A stretch of 64,000 nucleotides of DNA from Echinometra lucunter (taxonomy: Eukaryota > Echinodermata > Echinoidea > Camarodonta > Echinometridae). The DNA is taken from positions 5,954,618-6,018,617 of the forward strand of contig CM057162.1 of NCBI GenBank assembly GCA_029962745.1. The letters are read 5' to 3'. Both the position numbers and the translations under genes were made by a program. Within the stretch, counting starts at the first letter, position 1; every line of letters begins with the position of its first letter. Under the pieces are notes generated by a model that had not been told where the DNA came from, ran no database searches, and saw nothing but the letters and a program-made list of their open reading frames with translations. This document shows, piece after piece, positions 12,716 to 25,439 of the stretch.

Positions 12716-13603
12716 CGAAATTGAAGTATAATACTCCACATACTGGCATAGATTACGGGCAAGTTAAAACTCAACTTTTTACCAATTTTTATTTCCAAAA
12801 AGTGAGAAAAACATGAACTAAATTTGTAATGTAATAAAGAAGTACCCTTTTCAATTAAAAACTCGGCGCTTATGCACCAGGCCGGCATGCCCAAACTATT
12901 TCTGCTATTCTTACTCGAATCGTAACGCTAAATCACTGCACTGTTACTACCTCTTCTCTTCCTAGTATATGCCCCTATCTTTCTCGCCCCGCCCCTATAC
13001 TGCCATATGAAAACCTCCTGCCACTCCAATACCCTACAACTTCTATCAGAAGCCGCGGAACGTTCGGAAAGTGTGTGTGTGTGGGGGGGGGGGGGGGCTG
13101 CATGCACGCACAAACAAGAAAAATCACTTTCGGGGTTATGTACGAAGGCAAACTTGTCTACTCAAAAAGGGCGTGCAGCCCCCAGCCCCCTCCCCCGTTC
13201 CGAGGTCCCTGTCTATTACCTCTGTTTAACACTTACCCTCGATCCTACCCTGCTAGCATGCACTGATAGCATGTGTCCACCAGTAGTATCTTTACCGAAG
13301 ATAATTCCATCACCACTACGATACCTCCCCCAAATACCTGTTTTATACCCACTTCTACTACCCCTATTACCAGGACTATATAGTTACGTACCCTTTAATC
13401 ACTCATACAATATCACTAGAAAGGGAAGTGTCAGTGTATTTTGATGGGCGGGGGACCCACCGGTGGGTGAACAGATAAGGCTATTATACATTAAAGTCCC
13501 ATGACCGTGCCCTCTGGCTCTGATAGCTAGAAGTAGATAGTGGAGGTATATAGTCGGGGCGGTGCTACGAGCAGGGGTGCTGCGGCCATGTCTTTATGTG
13601 TGT

Positions 13604-13643
<40 letters not shown>

Positions 13644-15290
13644 AACATTTTAAATCGTGTTCAAGATAAGGCTTATATTCTGTATGCCTATAAACACTAC
13701 AACACTATAGACTAAGCATCGAGAACAGGTGATGATCTATATTTGGAATAAGTCTAGAAACCATGTTAGAGGGCGGTATAATAATTGGTGCAACTAAGAG
13801 ACTATGGACTTTGTACTGCCATATATATTTGCGGGTTAACATGCTGTGTATATTAGTGGTTCTGGTTTGTGCATGGTGTACGTACTTCCTGCTATTCGGA
13901 AGCTTATATTTCATATTCTCAAGGATTTTAGGTTTCCCCCTATCTATTATTTGTCAAATAATTTTCACTTGTTAGGACGTTTGTGAGCGCTCATGATACG
14001 AGGATTGCCGTGATCAGGAAGACTAAAACTGTATTTACAATACAAAAACTGATATTGGTATATGCCCGGTATCATGTGGTAGAGCTTCATATGTTGTGCT
14101 GACATCATACAAGCCTCTTCAACATGGTGTGATATCTGGCGAACAAACCGTTGATCATACTGTGATAGTGACACGACTCAACTGCAATTATGTGGTATGT
14201 GAAATTGACTCAACAGCATAATGTTACGTGTATCGAAAAAAAAAGGAAAGCAAATGTGAAAAAGTTTGAACTTGTAATTAGTGAAGGTTTTTATGGTCAA
14301 GCACAATTGAACATGATTGTCTTAAAGGGGGTACCCAATGCTGAAACAATGTTAGCTCTTTTGAAAGAGCATGATTTTATTAGCAGAAAATCATCTGCCT
14401 AAAGTTTTTTAAAAAGTCGTGTTGCCAAGGAAACCCCCAAATGTGGTAAGATTTAAGGATATTTTTGACCCCTCAGCTGTGACCCAGTTTCAACTGGGTA
14501 CCCACTTTGACGTCAAAATGACGTCAAAGTGGGTACCTTGTCGCGCACTTCTAGCAAAATGCGCGCAAGGTATAATACATGTTGTACACTCTAGCGCGTA
14601 GCACAACTGCAATGCGCGAAGCTGGGTACCCACTTTTACGTCATACCTCATACTCAATTTTTTGGGGTCAGCTCATAACTTTTCATCAGAAAATTAGCCA
14701 AAATGCATTGATTTCGATTGAAAATCATCATATTTTAAATATCATTCTTCTTAGAATTCTATGTCTGATCATATATCAAAATTTTGTTTGCCATTGTGTA
14801 ATCACTTTAAAGCTTTTCCTTATAACGAAAGCAAAACTATTGTTCTTTTTGAATGTGTGTCTAGCTACAAAGTCGACGGATTTCAAATCTAGGCCTGAGG
14901 GGCGTACCAGAAGCTGTATTTTACAGAGAGAGAGAGAGAGAGAGCTCGCGAGCAGGCGCGTAGCCAGGGGCGATGGGGCGGTCGCCTCGAAGAACGATCC
15001 AAAAAAAGAAAAGAAAAGAAAAGAAAAAGGGAAGAAAAAAAAAACGTGAGCGAGAAAAGAACAACGTAAGAGAACGTAAGAAGAGCGGGAGTAGACAAGG
15101 AGGCCCCTCACGATTTTTAAGAGGGGGTTCTGATCATGAGCCCCTGAGCCACGCACATGTTAGGTTACCGAACCTTACGCAAGCAGTGTTTAAGTATTCT
15201 GGGAACATGGGGGGGGGGGGGGTGAGACCTAAAGTTGCCGACAGTTATGCTGCATTCTACGTCAGTCTAAGTACCCCTCCCTCTCACATG

Positions 15291-15330
<40 letters not shown>
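12716..15330. repeat. Duplicated segment, copy 2
   Basis: Matches 741-2880 along its length. The only large difference is an extra ~481-bp block at 14326-14806 that copy 1 lacks. TG microsatellite at about 13600-13642, GA microsatellite at 14926-14943, G runs at 13082-13097 and 15210-15222, and a CA microsatellite at 15301-15333. Confidence 0.85.
14326..14806. mobile_element. 481-bp insertion absent from the other duplicate copy
   Basis: In copy 1 the sequence runs GATTGTCTTAAAGCTTTTCC. In copy 2 it is split after CTTAA, with TTAA (or TTAAAG) on both sides of the extra block, as expected of a target-site duplication. The ends are not obvious inverted repeats. Inside, 14497-14515 and 14519-14537 form a perfect 19-bp palindrome around AAA, and each arm holds TGACGTCA. 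GGGTACCCACTTTTACGTCA near 14623 is a third related copy. Confidence 0.65.
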
Positions 15331-15336
<6 letters not shown>

Positions 15337-15448
15337 CCAAGAAGTTATTTTCAAACAATATCGTAGATGTAGGCCTAGATTTTTATTATCTTGATGAAAC
15401 ATTTAAGGGTTGTGGACCGTTTATTCTTATTTTTTTTTTTTGGGGGGG

Positions 15449-15948
15449 NNNNNNNNNNNNNNNNNNNNNNNNNNNNNNNNNNNNNNNNNNNNNNNNNNNN
15501 NNNNNNNNNNNNNNNNNNNNNNNNNNNNNNNNNNNNNNNNNNNNNNNNNNNNNNNNNNNNNNNNNNNNNNNNNNNNNNNNNNNNNNNNNNNNNNNNNNNN
15601 NNNNNNNNNNNNNNNNNNNNNNNNNNNNNNNNNNNNNNNNNNNNNNNNNNNNNNNNNNNNNNNNNNNNNNNNNNNNNNNNNNNNNNNNNNNNNNNNNNNN
15701 NNNNNNNNNNNNNNNNNNNNNNNNNNNNNNNNNNNNNNNNNNNNNNNNNNNNNNNNNNNNNNNNNNNNNNNNNNNNNNNNNNNNNNNNNNNNNNNNNNNN
15801 NNNNNNNNNNNNNNNNNNNNNNNNNNNNNNNNNNNNNNNNNNNNNNNNNNNNNNNNNNNNNNNNNNNNNNNNNNNNNNNNNNNNNNNNNNNNNNNNNNNN
15901 NNNNNNNNNNNNNNNNNNNNNNNNNNNNNNNNNNNNNNNNNNNNNNNN
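15449..15948. other. Assembly gap (500 Ns)
   Basis: Exactly 500 Ns. The left edge is a T run followed by a G run, so a homopolymer probably stopped the assembly. ORFs spanning this gap are meaningless. Confidence 1.
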
Positions 15949-16257
15949 TGGTTTGAAGTAAAATTGTTTTGTTTATATGAACTGTCGTACTTCATAAGAG
16001 AACTGGAAAATACAGAAATATTTTGTTTGTAAGGAGATTTTCGCTTTGTCACCACGAACAATTATAACATCGTTTTGTAGACCATAATTATGTGGCCTTT
16101 CAAATCATTGTTTATGTTTATGAGCCTCAGGGAAATCTGATCGTGCACCAAGATCATAGTCTTTCATGTTAAACTTTGGAGGTGGTTGTGTGAAGTTTTC
16201 ACACATTCAAACACACTGCGTATGTAATATTATTGATAATACATGTATGTTTGATTT

Positions 16258-16263
16258 TTTATT
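16258..16263 (-). promoter_or_regulatory. Polyadenylation signal AATAAA of the Ig/Death receptor gene
   Basis: TTTATT on plus reads AATAAA on minus, about 60 bases after the TAG stop at 16324-16326, which is the usual spacing for a short 3' UTR. Confidence 0.6.
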
Positions 16264-16323
16264 TATGATATTTCTAACTCTTCAGCAAGGTGGGCTAAAA
16301 TAGGTCATGATTTTGTCAGATTT

Positions 16324-16487
16324 CTAAACAGGAAGCTGAACCATTCCGAAGGACATTCCGAACCCTAGAGTGCCCGGAGTAGTCTTGGAATGGCGGGTGT
16401 CTGAGTGCGTTGCAGCCGTCTTGATCGCTTTCCTTATAGTAACTGTTGTTTCCTTCTGAGTTGTTTCCATTGGCCTTGTTACAAATC
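16324..16487 (-). CDS. Receptor exon 14: C-terminal tail and stop
   Basis: Acceptor ATTCTCACCAG followed by 53 codons and TAG. The tail is rich in Thr, Lys and Arg (TTQKETTVTIRKAIKTAA) and ends in LPV. Phase 1 entry joins G|GA. No known motif is seen, and the ending could act as a C-terminal ligand, though that is speculation. Confidence 0.6.
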
Positions 16488-19400
16488 CTGGTGAGAATGT
16501 GTATTGAAATATATCATTATTATTTAATGATTACATGTGACTAAAATCTAAAACACAAGATTATTTCTGCCTGAATGCCTCTAATCTGTAATTTGCTTAT
16601 GGAGTGTCAGAGTTTGTAGTACCCGGAAGAACGTTTCCTGGTAGGTCCTATTAAATATCTTCGTATATTTTCTCCGAAAAGTAATCAGGGTTGGGTTTGT
16701 AGATTGAGTCTCAAGGAGATGTAAACATGACGGTCTAAATTGAGAATTATTGCCTACACAACGCATTTTTGCTGCAAAATAAAAAGCCTTATTTTGCATA
16801 CTACCTCGAATCCGAAACCGAAGCAGGCAACATTTGTCATGATGCCCTCTTTTTGGTTTTTCACGTAGACCACTGTACGAAATTAGAGGGGACATATATC
16901 AAGCCATATTACACTGTACCCTTTCTTGTTGTGCAACGCGAAGTATTACATACTCGCGATGACAATTTACGTCACAATTGCTTAGCCATGATTCCGTGCC
17001 TGACTTTATAAGCTGACCGATTGCTACAAAATGATAGGCATGAATTACATATTATAAACAGCTGTAGGTAATAATGATAATATTGACTTGTTCTAGTTTC
17101 GGGGAACATCAAAAGTGTTCCCCTTAAAAGAACAATATTGCCCTAGTCTACGTCTCGGGCCAATATGATTCTTTTGCGGGCAACATATTTGATGTTCCCC
17201 TGAAGGCCAGTCAATATAATATAAATATCACCGCAGTAGTTTCAAGGCTGGTGAATTAATATTTTAAGTTTTAACTCTCACCTGTCATGACTTCAAGAGA
17301 GAAATCCACATAACCCTCTTTGAAGAGTTTATTGCTTAGCTCATTGCGTTCTTTGTGTTCCAGAGGTTTCTTTCTTATTTTTTCTTGCCACTTTCTGAGG
17401 ACTTCCACGATAGATGTTTTGCTTTGAGAATCCAATTTAACGCCAAGAATTTCAGCAAGTCTTGTGGCCACATTGTTCTCCATTGCCTTGTCCATGTGTT
17501 CAAGGACATCTCCGATCTGGCTTTCCTGAAGTTCTTCTGAAAAGATGACAAGACTGAACAATGTAGTCCTTTCAACATGTTTAATATTTGTTATTGTAAC
17601 TTTTCAAGGTAATGAGAATGTAATTGCGAAATGTATATCATACTATTCCATTTTTAAAAACATTATGACTCTTGTTTTTTCATACATATTTTCACTTAAT
17701 AAATGTTAACACAAATGTACATCTTCTGTTCATGCAATGTGGACGTTTCTAACTTATTTTATATTTCAGTACTGCTTAATACTTCGCAATATCAATATTT
17801 ACACTTGGAATCGCGATGGATATTAAAGATAATTATCTCCAGATCTCTACTTTGGAAACATAGATATTAAAAAAAATAATGAGAAGAATTCTCTGTTAAG
17901 ATTATTACCATCGAGTAGTTTAGACGGAAAAAAATTGAATCCTCCCTCGTACAGTCGTCTATAAAGACTTTCTCGAGCAGCGTCATTCGACAACTGAACT
18001 TGTAACGCTTCTTGATAGCTTTTGAAGAACTGTTGGATGGACAATTTTCCATGTTCGTAGCTACTGTGCCCTACACCAAGAATTTGGGCGACGCGAGACC
18101 CCTGCACATACGAGATGGAATCTCGAATGAAGGAAATGACATTGCCGCTATGAGTCCCGTCGCGACGATTTTCACCTGTTGATAAGAATACACTTACTAT
18201 TAGTTTCCAGCAGTCACACGAATTTTCGATTTAATTTTTGATGATTGATTTTGTTACTATTTGAGTTCCCACAATTATACAACAAAGGCATTTAAGAGCT
18301 CTTGAAGCGCAGTGGGATATATTTTTTTCATTTTTTTTTCATTCATTTATTTATTTCATTCACCATAAAAAATACAGAAATATGACAAATAAACAAGAGA
18401 TGGAAATGATAACAGTAAACAATTACTAGGTAAGAGGTTAAAAGAACCCATTTACATAAGAGACATTTTATGGGGATTGGGGTCAACAAAAAGAGCTATT
18501 AGCCTTATAAGTCGCTGACCCCTAAGTACGAAAAATCAAAAGCAAATATATCTGATGCACAAAAGGTGGACAGAGAGAAAAAAGTACATATACAAAGAAC
18601 AAAAAATCAATCAAAATCATGCAAACCCACAAGGTGGGACTTAAAATGTTTTTTGAAATTCTTCAAAGAACGGATGTTTCTTAAAGTGGTTGGGATATTG
18701 TTCCAAACTATGGGACCTTTAAAATAAATTGAATTTTTTGAAACATTAGTCTAATCTTGGGTAAATGAAAATTTGTGGCATTACGAGTGTTATATTCATG
18801 AAAGGTATTGTTGAGAGAAAATTTTGAGAGTATATATCGTGGTAATAATCCTTTAGAACACATAAACATAAAAGTAGCAATATTAAAAGTATTCATATCA
18901 TATACATTTAACATATTTAAATGGTTAAAAAAGTGGTAATGAGTGAGCATTATATGGCACATTACAAATTATACGAATTGCTTTTTTCTGGAGTATAAAT
19001 AGTTTAGTAATAAAATAATCATTTCCATTGGCCCATGCAATATTACAGTAGTTTATGTGTGAGAGAATAATTGAATGATATAACAGAATTAAAATATATC
19101 TTGGGAAATGCTTAAGCCTAAAGAGAACACCCACACATTTGGCAATGCGATTGCAAAAGACACCAATGTGTTCATGCCAACTCAATTTATCGTCGATGTG
19201 CACACCAAGAAATTTAACAACAGAAACCCGAGATATGCTTTGACCATTGAAACGTAGAGTAAGATCATTTTGTTGAGATTTCATTTTTGTAAATATGATA
19301 AATTGTGTTTTTTTTACATTTACTACTAGTTTATTATTTATCAACCAATCGTTCACTCTAATCAATTCATTATTAAACATGTTTATCAATAAACTTAAAT

Positions 19401-22400
19401 TTGGGTTTGACATGAACACACTGGTGTCATCTGCAAATAAAATGAAATGCAAAAGTTGCGAAGAACTAATAATATCATTAATATAAATCAAAAAAAGTAA
19501 TGGGCCAAGTATAGAACCTTGGGGCACTCCGCATCGAATTGGCTTATACGAGGATTTATGGTTATCGAAATCAACAAACTGGGAGCGATTAGATAAATAA
19601 TTTCTTAATAAAGATAATAAAATTCGACGAATACCATACATTTCTAATTTATTTAACAAAATATAATGATCCAAAGTGTCAAAGGCTTTACTTAAATCAA
19701 AAAATAAACCAATCATATAATCCTTGGAATCTATAGCCTGCGAAACTTTATCAATAAAACCAAGAAGAGCCATCGATGCGGAGTGACCCGAGCGAAATCC
19801 ATACTGGTTAGCAAATAAAATATTACATGAAGACAAAAACTTATATAACCGCTTGTATAAACATTTTTCAAATATCTTTGGAAATAATGGAAGAACAGAA
19901 ATAGGTCGATAATTTGTCATGTCACTGGTATTACCATTTTTGAAAATTGGAATAACCTTTGCTATTTTTAGTTTGTCTGGAAATGAACCATTTGTAATAG
20001 ATGAATTGAAAATAAAACAAAGGGGTGCAGAAATTAAATTGATTATTCGTTTCATAACATGAATATCGATACCATCATATCCTGCACTAGTTCCATTCTT
20101 TAAAGCAGACACAATATCAATAATTTCCTTACAAGAAATAGGGGGAAAATAGGCGGATTTATCATTTCTAAGTATCTGTTGAAGGTAACTATTGTTACAA
20201 TATTGATCATTATTTGTTAAGTTAAAGCCAATATTTACAAAATAATTATTAAACGTTTCGGATATATCTTGTTTATTTGTAACTACCTGACCATCAACAG
20301 TAAGTTTATCAACACGTTGCTTAGAACTTGAGTTAACACCTAATGCTTCATTGATTGTTTTCCATGTTGCTTTCATATTGCCTTTATAATTGTTAAACGT
20401 ATTCTTGTAATATTGATATTTAGCTTTTTTTATTTCACAAGTGACCTTGTTCCTATACTGTTTGTATACACCCTTCCTGTATTCGGTTGGCTTTTTAATG
20501 AATTTTTTATACAATCGCCATTTCTTCTTTATCATACCTGCAAGTTCATGATTAATCCAAAGTTTGTACGTTTATTTCTTACATTTATTTCACGTAAAGG
20601 AAAACATTCATCATATATACGCAAAAACTTTGCCAAAAACTGGTTGTAACTAATATTGGGATCATCAGATTTTAAATTCCAACAGACATTTTGCAAACGC
20701 TTAATGAATACGTTGATACTGTTATCATTGATTTTTCTTTTGAATACTAGATCTCTTTATTCAAGTATCTTGTTATTACGAGAAATAATGAAAACCGGGA
20801 AATGGTCATTTACATCCACCAATATAACACCACTAAACTTATTCATCTTGTCATTTGTGAAAATATTATCTAATAAAGTTAATGAATGGTCTGTCATCCT
20901 AGTAGGGTGGTGAATAAGTGGGTACATAAAAAATGTAGTAAACGTATTCAAAAATTCATTTGATTCATGGCAAGAGGTGGCAGAAAGCAAGTTAGCATTA
21001 AAATCACCCATGAAGTACAAAATTTATTTTCGTTATTTACAGCACTAAGAATAGGGCGTAATGCATCACAAAAATCTAGCAGTGGTTGATCGGGAGGTCT
21101 ATAAATGACGGCCAATATTATATTTTTACCAGATATATTTTCTACTTCAATAAAACAACTTTCGAAAATATCATTATTCGTATTCAAATCATGTCTAGGT
21201 TTAAAACGTAACGAATCCTTCAAGAAAACACCAACGCCACCACCTCTTCTACCTACCCTATTGTTGTATAAAAAGATATAACCTAGGATATGACATAAAC
21301 CAGCAGACATATCATCTTTTAACCAGGTTTCAGTAACCCCTATAATAGAAACTTGAAAAGACAAGCTATCTAGCAATAATGTAATACTATCCATATTTTT
21401 CAATATACTACGACAATTGATATGTAACATAGACAAGTTTACGGAATCCAATGCAAGATGAGCAATATTATTATTCAATTCATTTGGTAAGTAGAATGAT
21501 TGATCTATCCAAAAACTATCATCATTTACATCAATTGGTGAAAGAGTTTGTGAGATTGCATCTATATCTAATCTATCAAGAGCATTTTGGTAGAGAGTAA
21601 GAAGAGACATCACAAATACATAAACATTTAATAAAGGACATAAAAATGACAAAGATTAAAATTCACAAGTCAAAATACAATATATACAAGTCCAAAATAG
21701 GAGGTGCTGAATAAAGGACAAAATGATGACCGGAAGCCATACATCATAATAATCATATAGTACTAAGTCAAGTGTCAAAGCGTTTCAAATGTTTCTGAGA
21801 TCCGATAGTGATGTAATAAGCTTTTTATTTCCTGTAGATTTCAGTAAGGCGATGATCCTACCGTCTGTTGACCATGCAGCGCAGACTTTATCTTTCATCT
21901 TGGAGACTGTCGATAGTAGCTCAGAAATGCGCTTAGTAAGGTCTTCAACAATTACCATACCAGTACCTTTCAACTGTCGCCGATTCCTGAGTAGGGCTTC
22001 TTTGAGTTTGTAGGATGTCATTTTGACGATGATTGCACGAGGGCGCGTTTCTGTAGAGCGAGATACTTCAGCGTATGACTGACTGCCTTCGATGGGTGGA
22101 TCTCCTGTACTAGTGGCTGTAGGTCGTCGGGAAACGCGGTGAGATCTGTCGATGTCATTTGCTGTAAGAACGACTCCGATACTCTTCGCGAGATCACAAA
22201 TAACCTGATCGGTATTTTCATTCGGTGACTCCGGCATACCAAGAACGCGAACATTATTCCTGCGCGAATACTGCTCAAGATTATTCACCTCACGAGTAAC
22301 GCGATTCATTTCATTTTTCACTTTTTCCATCGACTCTGACACAGCACGAAATTCCTGAATCTTTTTATCAACTGAGATTTCCTGATCATGAAGACGACCA

Positions 22401-25389
22401 AGTTTTTCTTCAATCATGTCGGAAAGCCTGGATACACGCTTCTCCATGTTGCTTACAAACCGCAGCATTTCTTTCTCCATCACTTGCTGGACTGCGGCCT
22501 GAACAGCGCGGTCGATGCACTTCATGAACTCAGCGCTTTGCAGAAGATGATCAAAAGAAGTAGCTGGAGGTGTGCCGGTGGGTGTGTCCGTGGGTGTGTT
22601 TGTTGACATGTCAATAGAGTCAGCTGATATTTCAGACTGAACTGCTCCCGATGAATCATTCGACGAAGAGACTGGCCTTGGTCTAAGATTCGGCTTTGGC
22701 ATTATGCGTGACTTAACGTTACGTAACCAGTCTTCAGATCGAATAAAAAAGGAGAAGAGCCTACTAGGGTAGCCCAGCAATCATTGTGGCAATAGGGTAA
22801 CTAACACGTTAGAAAGGAATGTCACAGAGATTAGAATGACGGCATGGAAAGGGAATTTAAAGATTAGCGATCCAGGTAACAGTTCGGACGATGTAGATCG
22901 GTAGTGACAAATAACAAGACATCGATTCATGTAGATGGGACCACTCTGTAGAAAATGTATATGTATCGAAAAAACTATCAGGTTTGGCAGAAATGGCTTC
23001 CGGTAATGTAAAATAGTATCTGCTATCTAGTCCATTATTGCACACACATTGACATCCATGATATTTCCAACAAGATGAACATAAAAATCAGAGTCCAGTT
23101 AACGCTGGCTTGCCATATTTCAAGTCAGTAATATAGTAATATAGTAGAGAAAAGAGTTTGTACGATGGGTTTATTATTATTTTTTTTTATTTTATCAAAT
23201 AACAGGACCTAGAAGATTCGTTGCATAAAACAAATGATTCATGTCTTCATTCGTTCATTATACCATCTATCCACTCTCGTTGAGGCTGTTTGATGAACAC
23301 AGTCTCAACTCGAGTGCAGATAGAACGTATAGCGAAATATTTGAATTCGTCACATGACGAATTAGGTGGTCTGTCGGTATCTTCTAGGTTTCGACATGGA
23401 TAGTGATAAAGTCCTTGGGACGACTATCGATAAAATTTTTACGTCTCGATAGGAGACTGACGTCATAGAAATTGGATGATTTCATATTGCACCATAATGG
23501 AAAGGTGATTCAAAGCTTTAATCCACCTTAACAAATCAGATTTTCTATAGGGTTGTACATAAACTACTGTGCACTGCATTGCAATTGTCATAATGGGCCA
23601 AAAATCAGGCAGTTTATTTTATTGACTGTGACAAATGTAATCATAACACGATAACACGTAGATGGAAAACGAAATTCTAATATCATATTTTCCAGTTACA
23701 AATTCGACATATTTCTGACATCCAGTTGAAAACATATGAACGCATAATATAGATAATTTTCTCAGCTACAACATACTTGAGGTTTGGCGAAAATCAAGCA
23801 GAAATAACGGAGTTGTTGATCAAAGAAGACGAGAATGTATAATGCAGAATTACTTAAAGGTCATGTCCCATAGGGAATACACGTAAAATGAGAAAAATTG
23901 ACATGGTACCATTTATCTTGAATTTAGACCATGATGTCGTAATCAAAATGAGAAATAATGAATTGTCGATTTCTGTAGAATTGTCTCAGCTACAACATAT
24001 TGAATGAAATCGAAAATTTATAAATAATAGGCGAGATAGTCTTGGTTAAAGGCAAGAAAATTAAAATTCGAAATTTTGAGTAAGAAAAGGATGACGTCAT
24101 AGCATCGAAAAAGTAAATTCTTGTCATGGATTCACATCTATAACTCATAAGCTTTCAGAATATGCAAAAAATGGGGGTCTCCGTGCATTTAGAGGAATTA
24201 TGGTGGATTTGAAACGGACATGTTTTTACGTGTTTTTACATTATTTGGAATTTGGGCGTGCGCGTGCGACCTTATGAACTCATGCGCATGCATCATTTTG
24301 TATACAATACATATTTCAAAGCTTGGACATTCATAGACATACATGTACATTATCAGCGATGAACTTGAGATATTATGTTTGCATATATGGAGACATCGGT
24401 AGGCCTACGACCATGCAAATTTTGACTTCCATCATGTCGCATTCTTGCAGTCAACGATTGGTGACTGGTGAGTGATGATACATTGCACCATAATATTAAA
24501 TTATTCAACCTTACTATTCAGAATTTAGTGGTTTGTTTAATCTTTTTTATGCAAACTTTGAAAAAAAAGTGTTAGGAAAATTGCTATCAGCCTGTGTGAA
24601 TTGGTGACTGTGGTCGACATGGTGGTCGAACATAATACATGCGATACATGAGATAAATTCAGGACGCATCGTAGAGTGCGAGAGAGGGGGATTTTTTCCT
24701 CGCCCGTTCAATTCGGGGTCACGCCATCCCACCGTTGCCGCGCTTTGGGGAGATTGCTCTTGTAATAAAATCGTTCAGAATCTAAACTAAGGCGAGCCAC
24801 GCTTCGTTGATCCAACTATCGCTGAAAGGCGGTATTTTAGTCGCTCTCGCAAAGTCGAGAGTTTCCCTGGCTGATAGACATGAACAATTTAGAGGAATGT
24901 TAGGAAAAATACTAAGAGCATAGGGGACTCGGGGAGACTCCAAATATATTCAGAATTGAATAAACCTGACCTTGTAACCATAGCGGTAGGCAGTGGAGAG
25001 GTGGTTGCTTCTAGAAAATATTAGAAATGTTTTTTTTTTCCTTTTAGTTATCTTACACATATTGCTCAAATCTCAAATCAAAATATGTAAAAAAACTCCC
25101 TTTTGTGGGAGGACTCTCGGAAAGAAATGCTGCGTACGGTCTTGCCTATACTACCTGATAGAATGTCAAGCGCCCTTTCCTTCCCAATGACCTTAAAGAT
25201 AGCATCAGCCAAAACGGTTCTTGGGTTGTAGGTTGGAGGTTTAATCAAAGACCTCCAATACTGGAGCATCTCCACAGTGTCATTAGTTGAAGTGAATATT
25301 TCGAGGTTTTCACGAATTTTAGCGCATTTTTTGGCTCCATCTCCATAACCAGCCGCAACCAAATCGGTTTGTGATACCTCATACCCTGC

Positions 25390-25439
<50 letters not shown>

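Larger units (their letters stand above)
18310..22800 (-). mobile_element. Jockey-superfamily LINE (CR1/Jockey-like), decayed, in a receptor intron
   Basis: About 4.5 kb in the same orientation as the host gene: ORF1 (22780-21785), then ORF2 with endonuclease and RT (21652-18708), then a short 3' region ending in an ATTTATTTATTTCATTC-type tail near 18330-18360. ORF2 is broken by at least three frameshifts, so it cannot be active. It fills the intron between receptor exons 11 and 12. The 5' end was not located exactly. Confidence 0.85.

Noticed and set aside
14973..16061. Open frames across the N gap, also at 39845-40520 and 58374-58984
   Set aside because: They are open only because Ns cannot encode stops.
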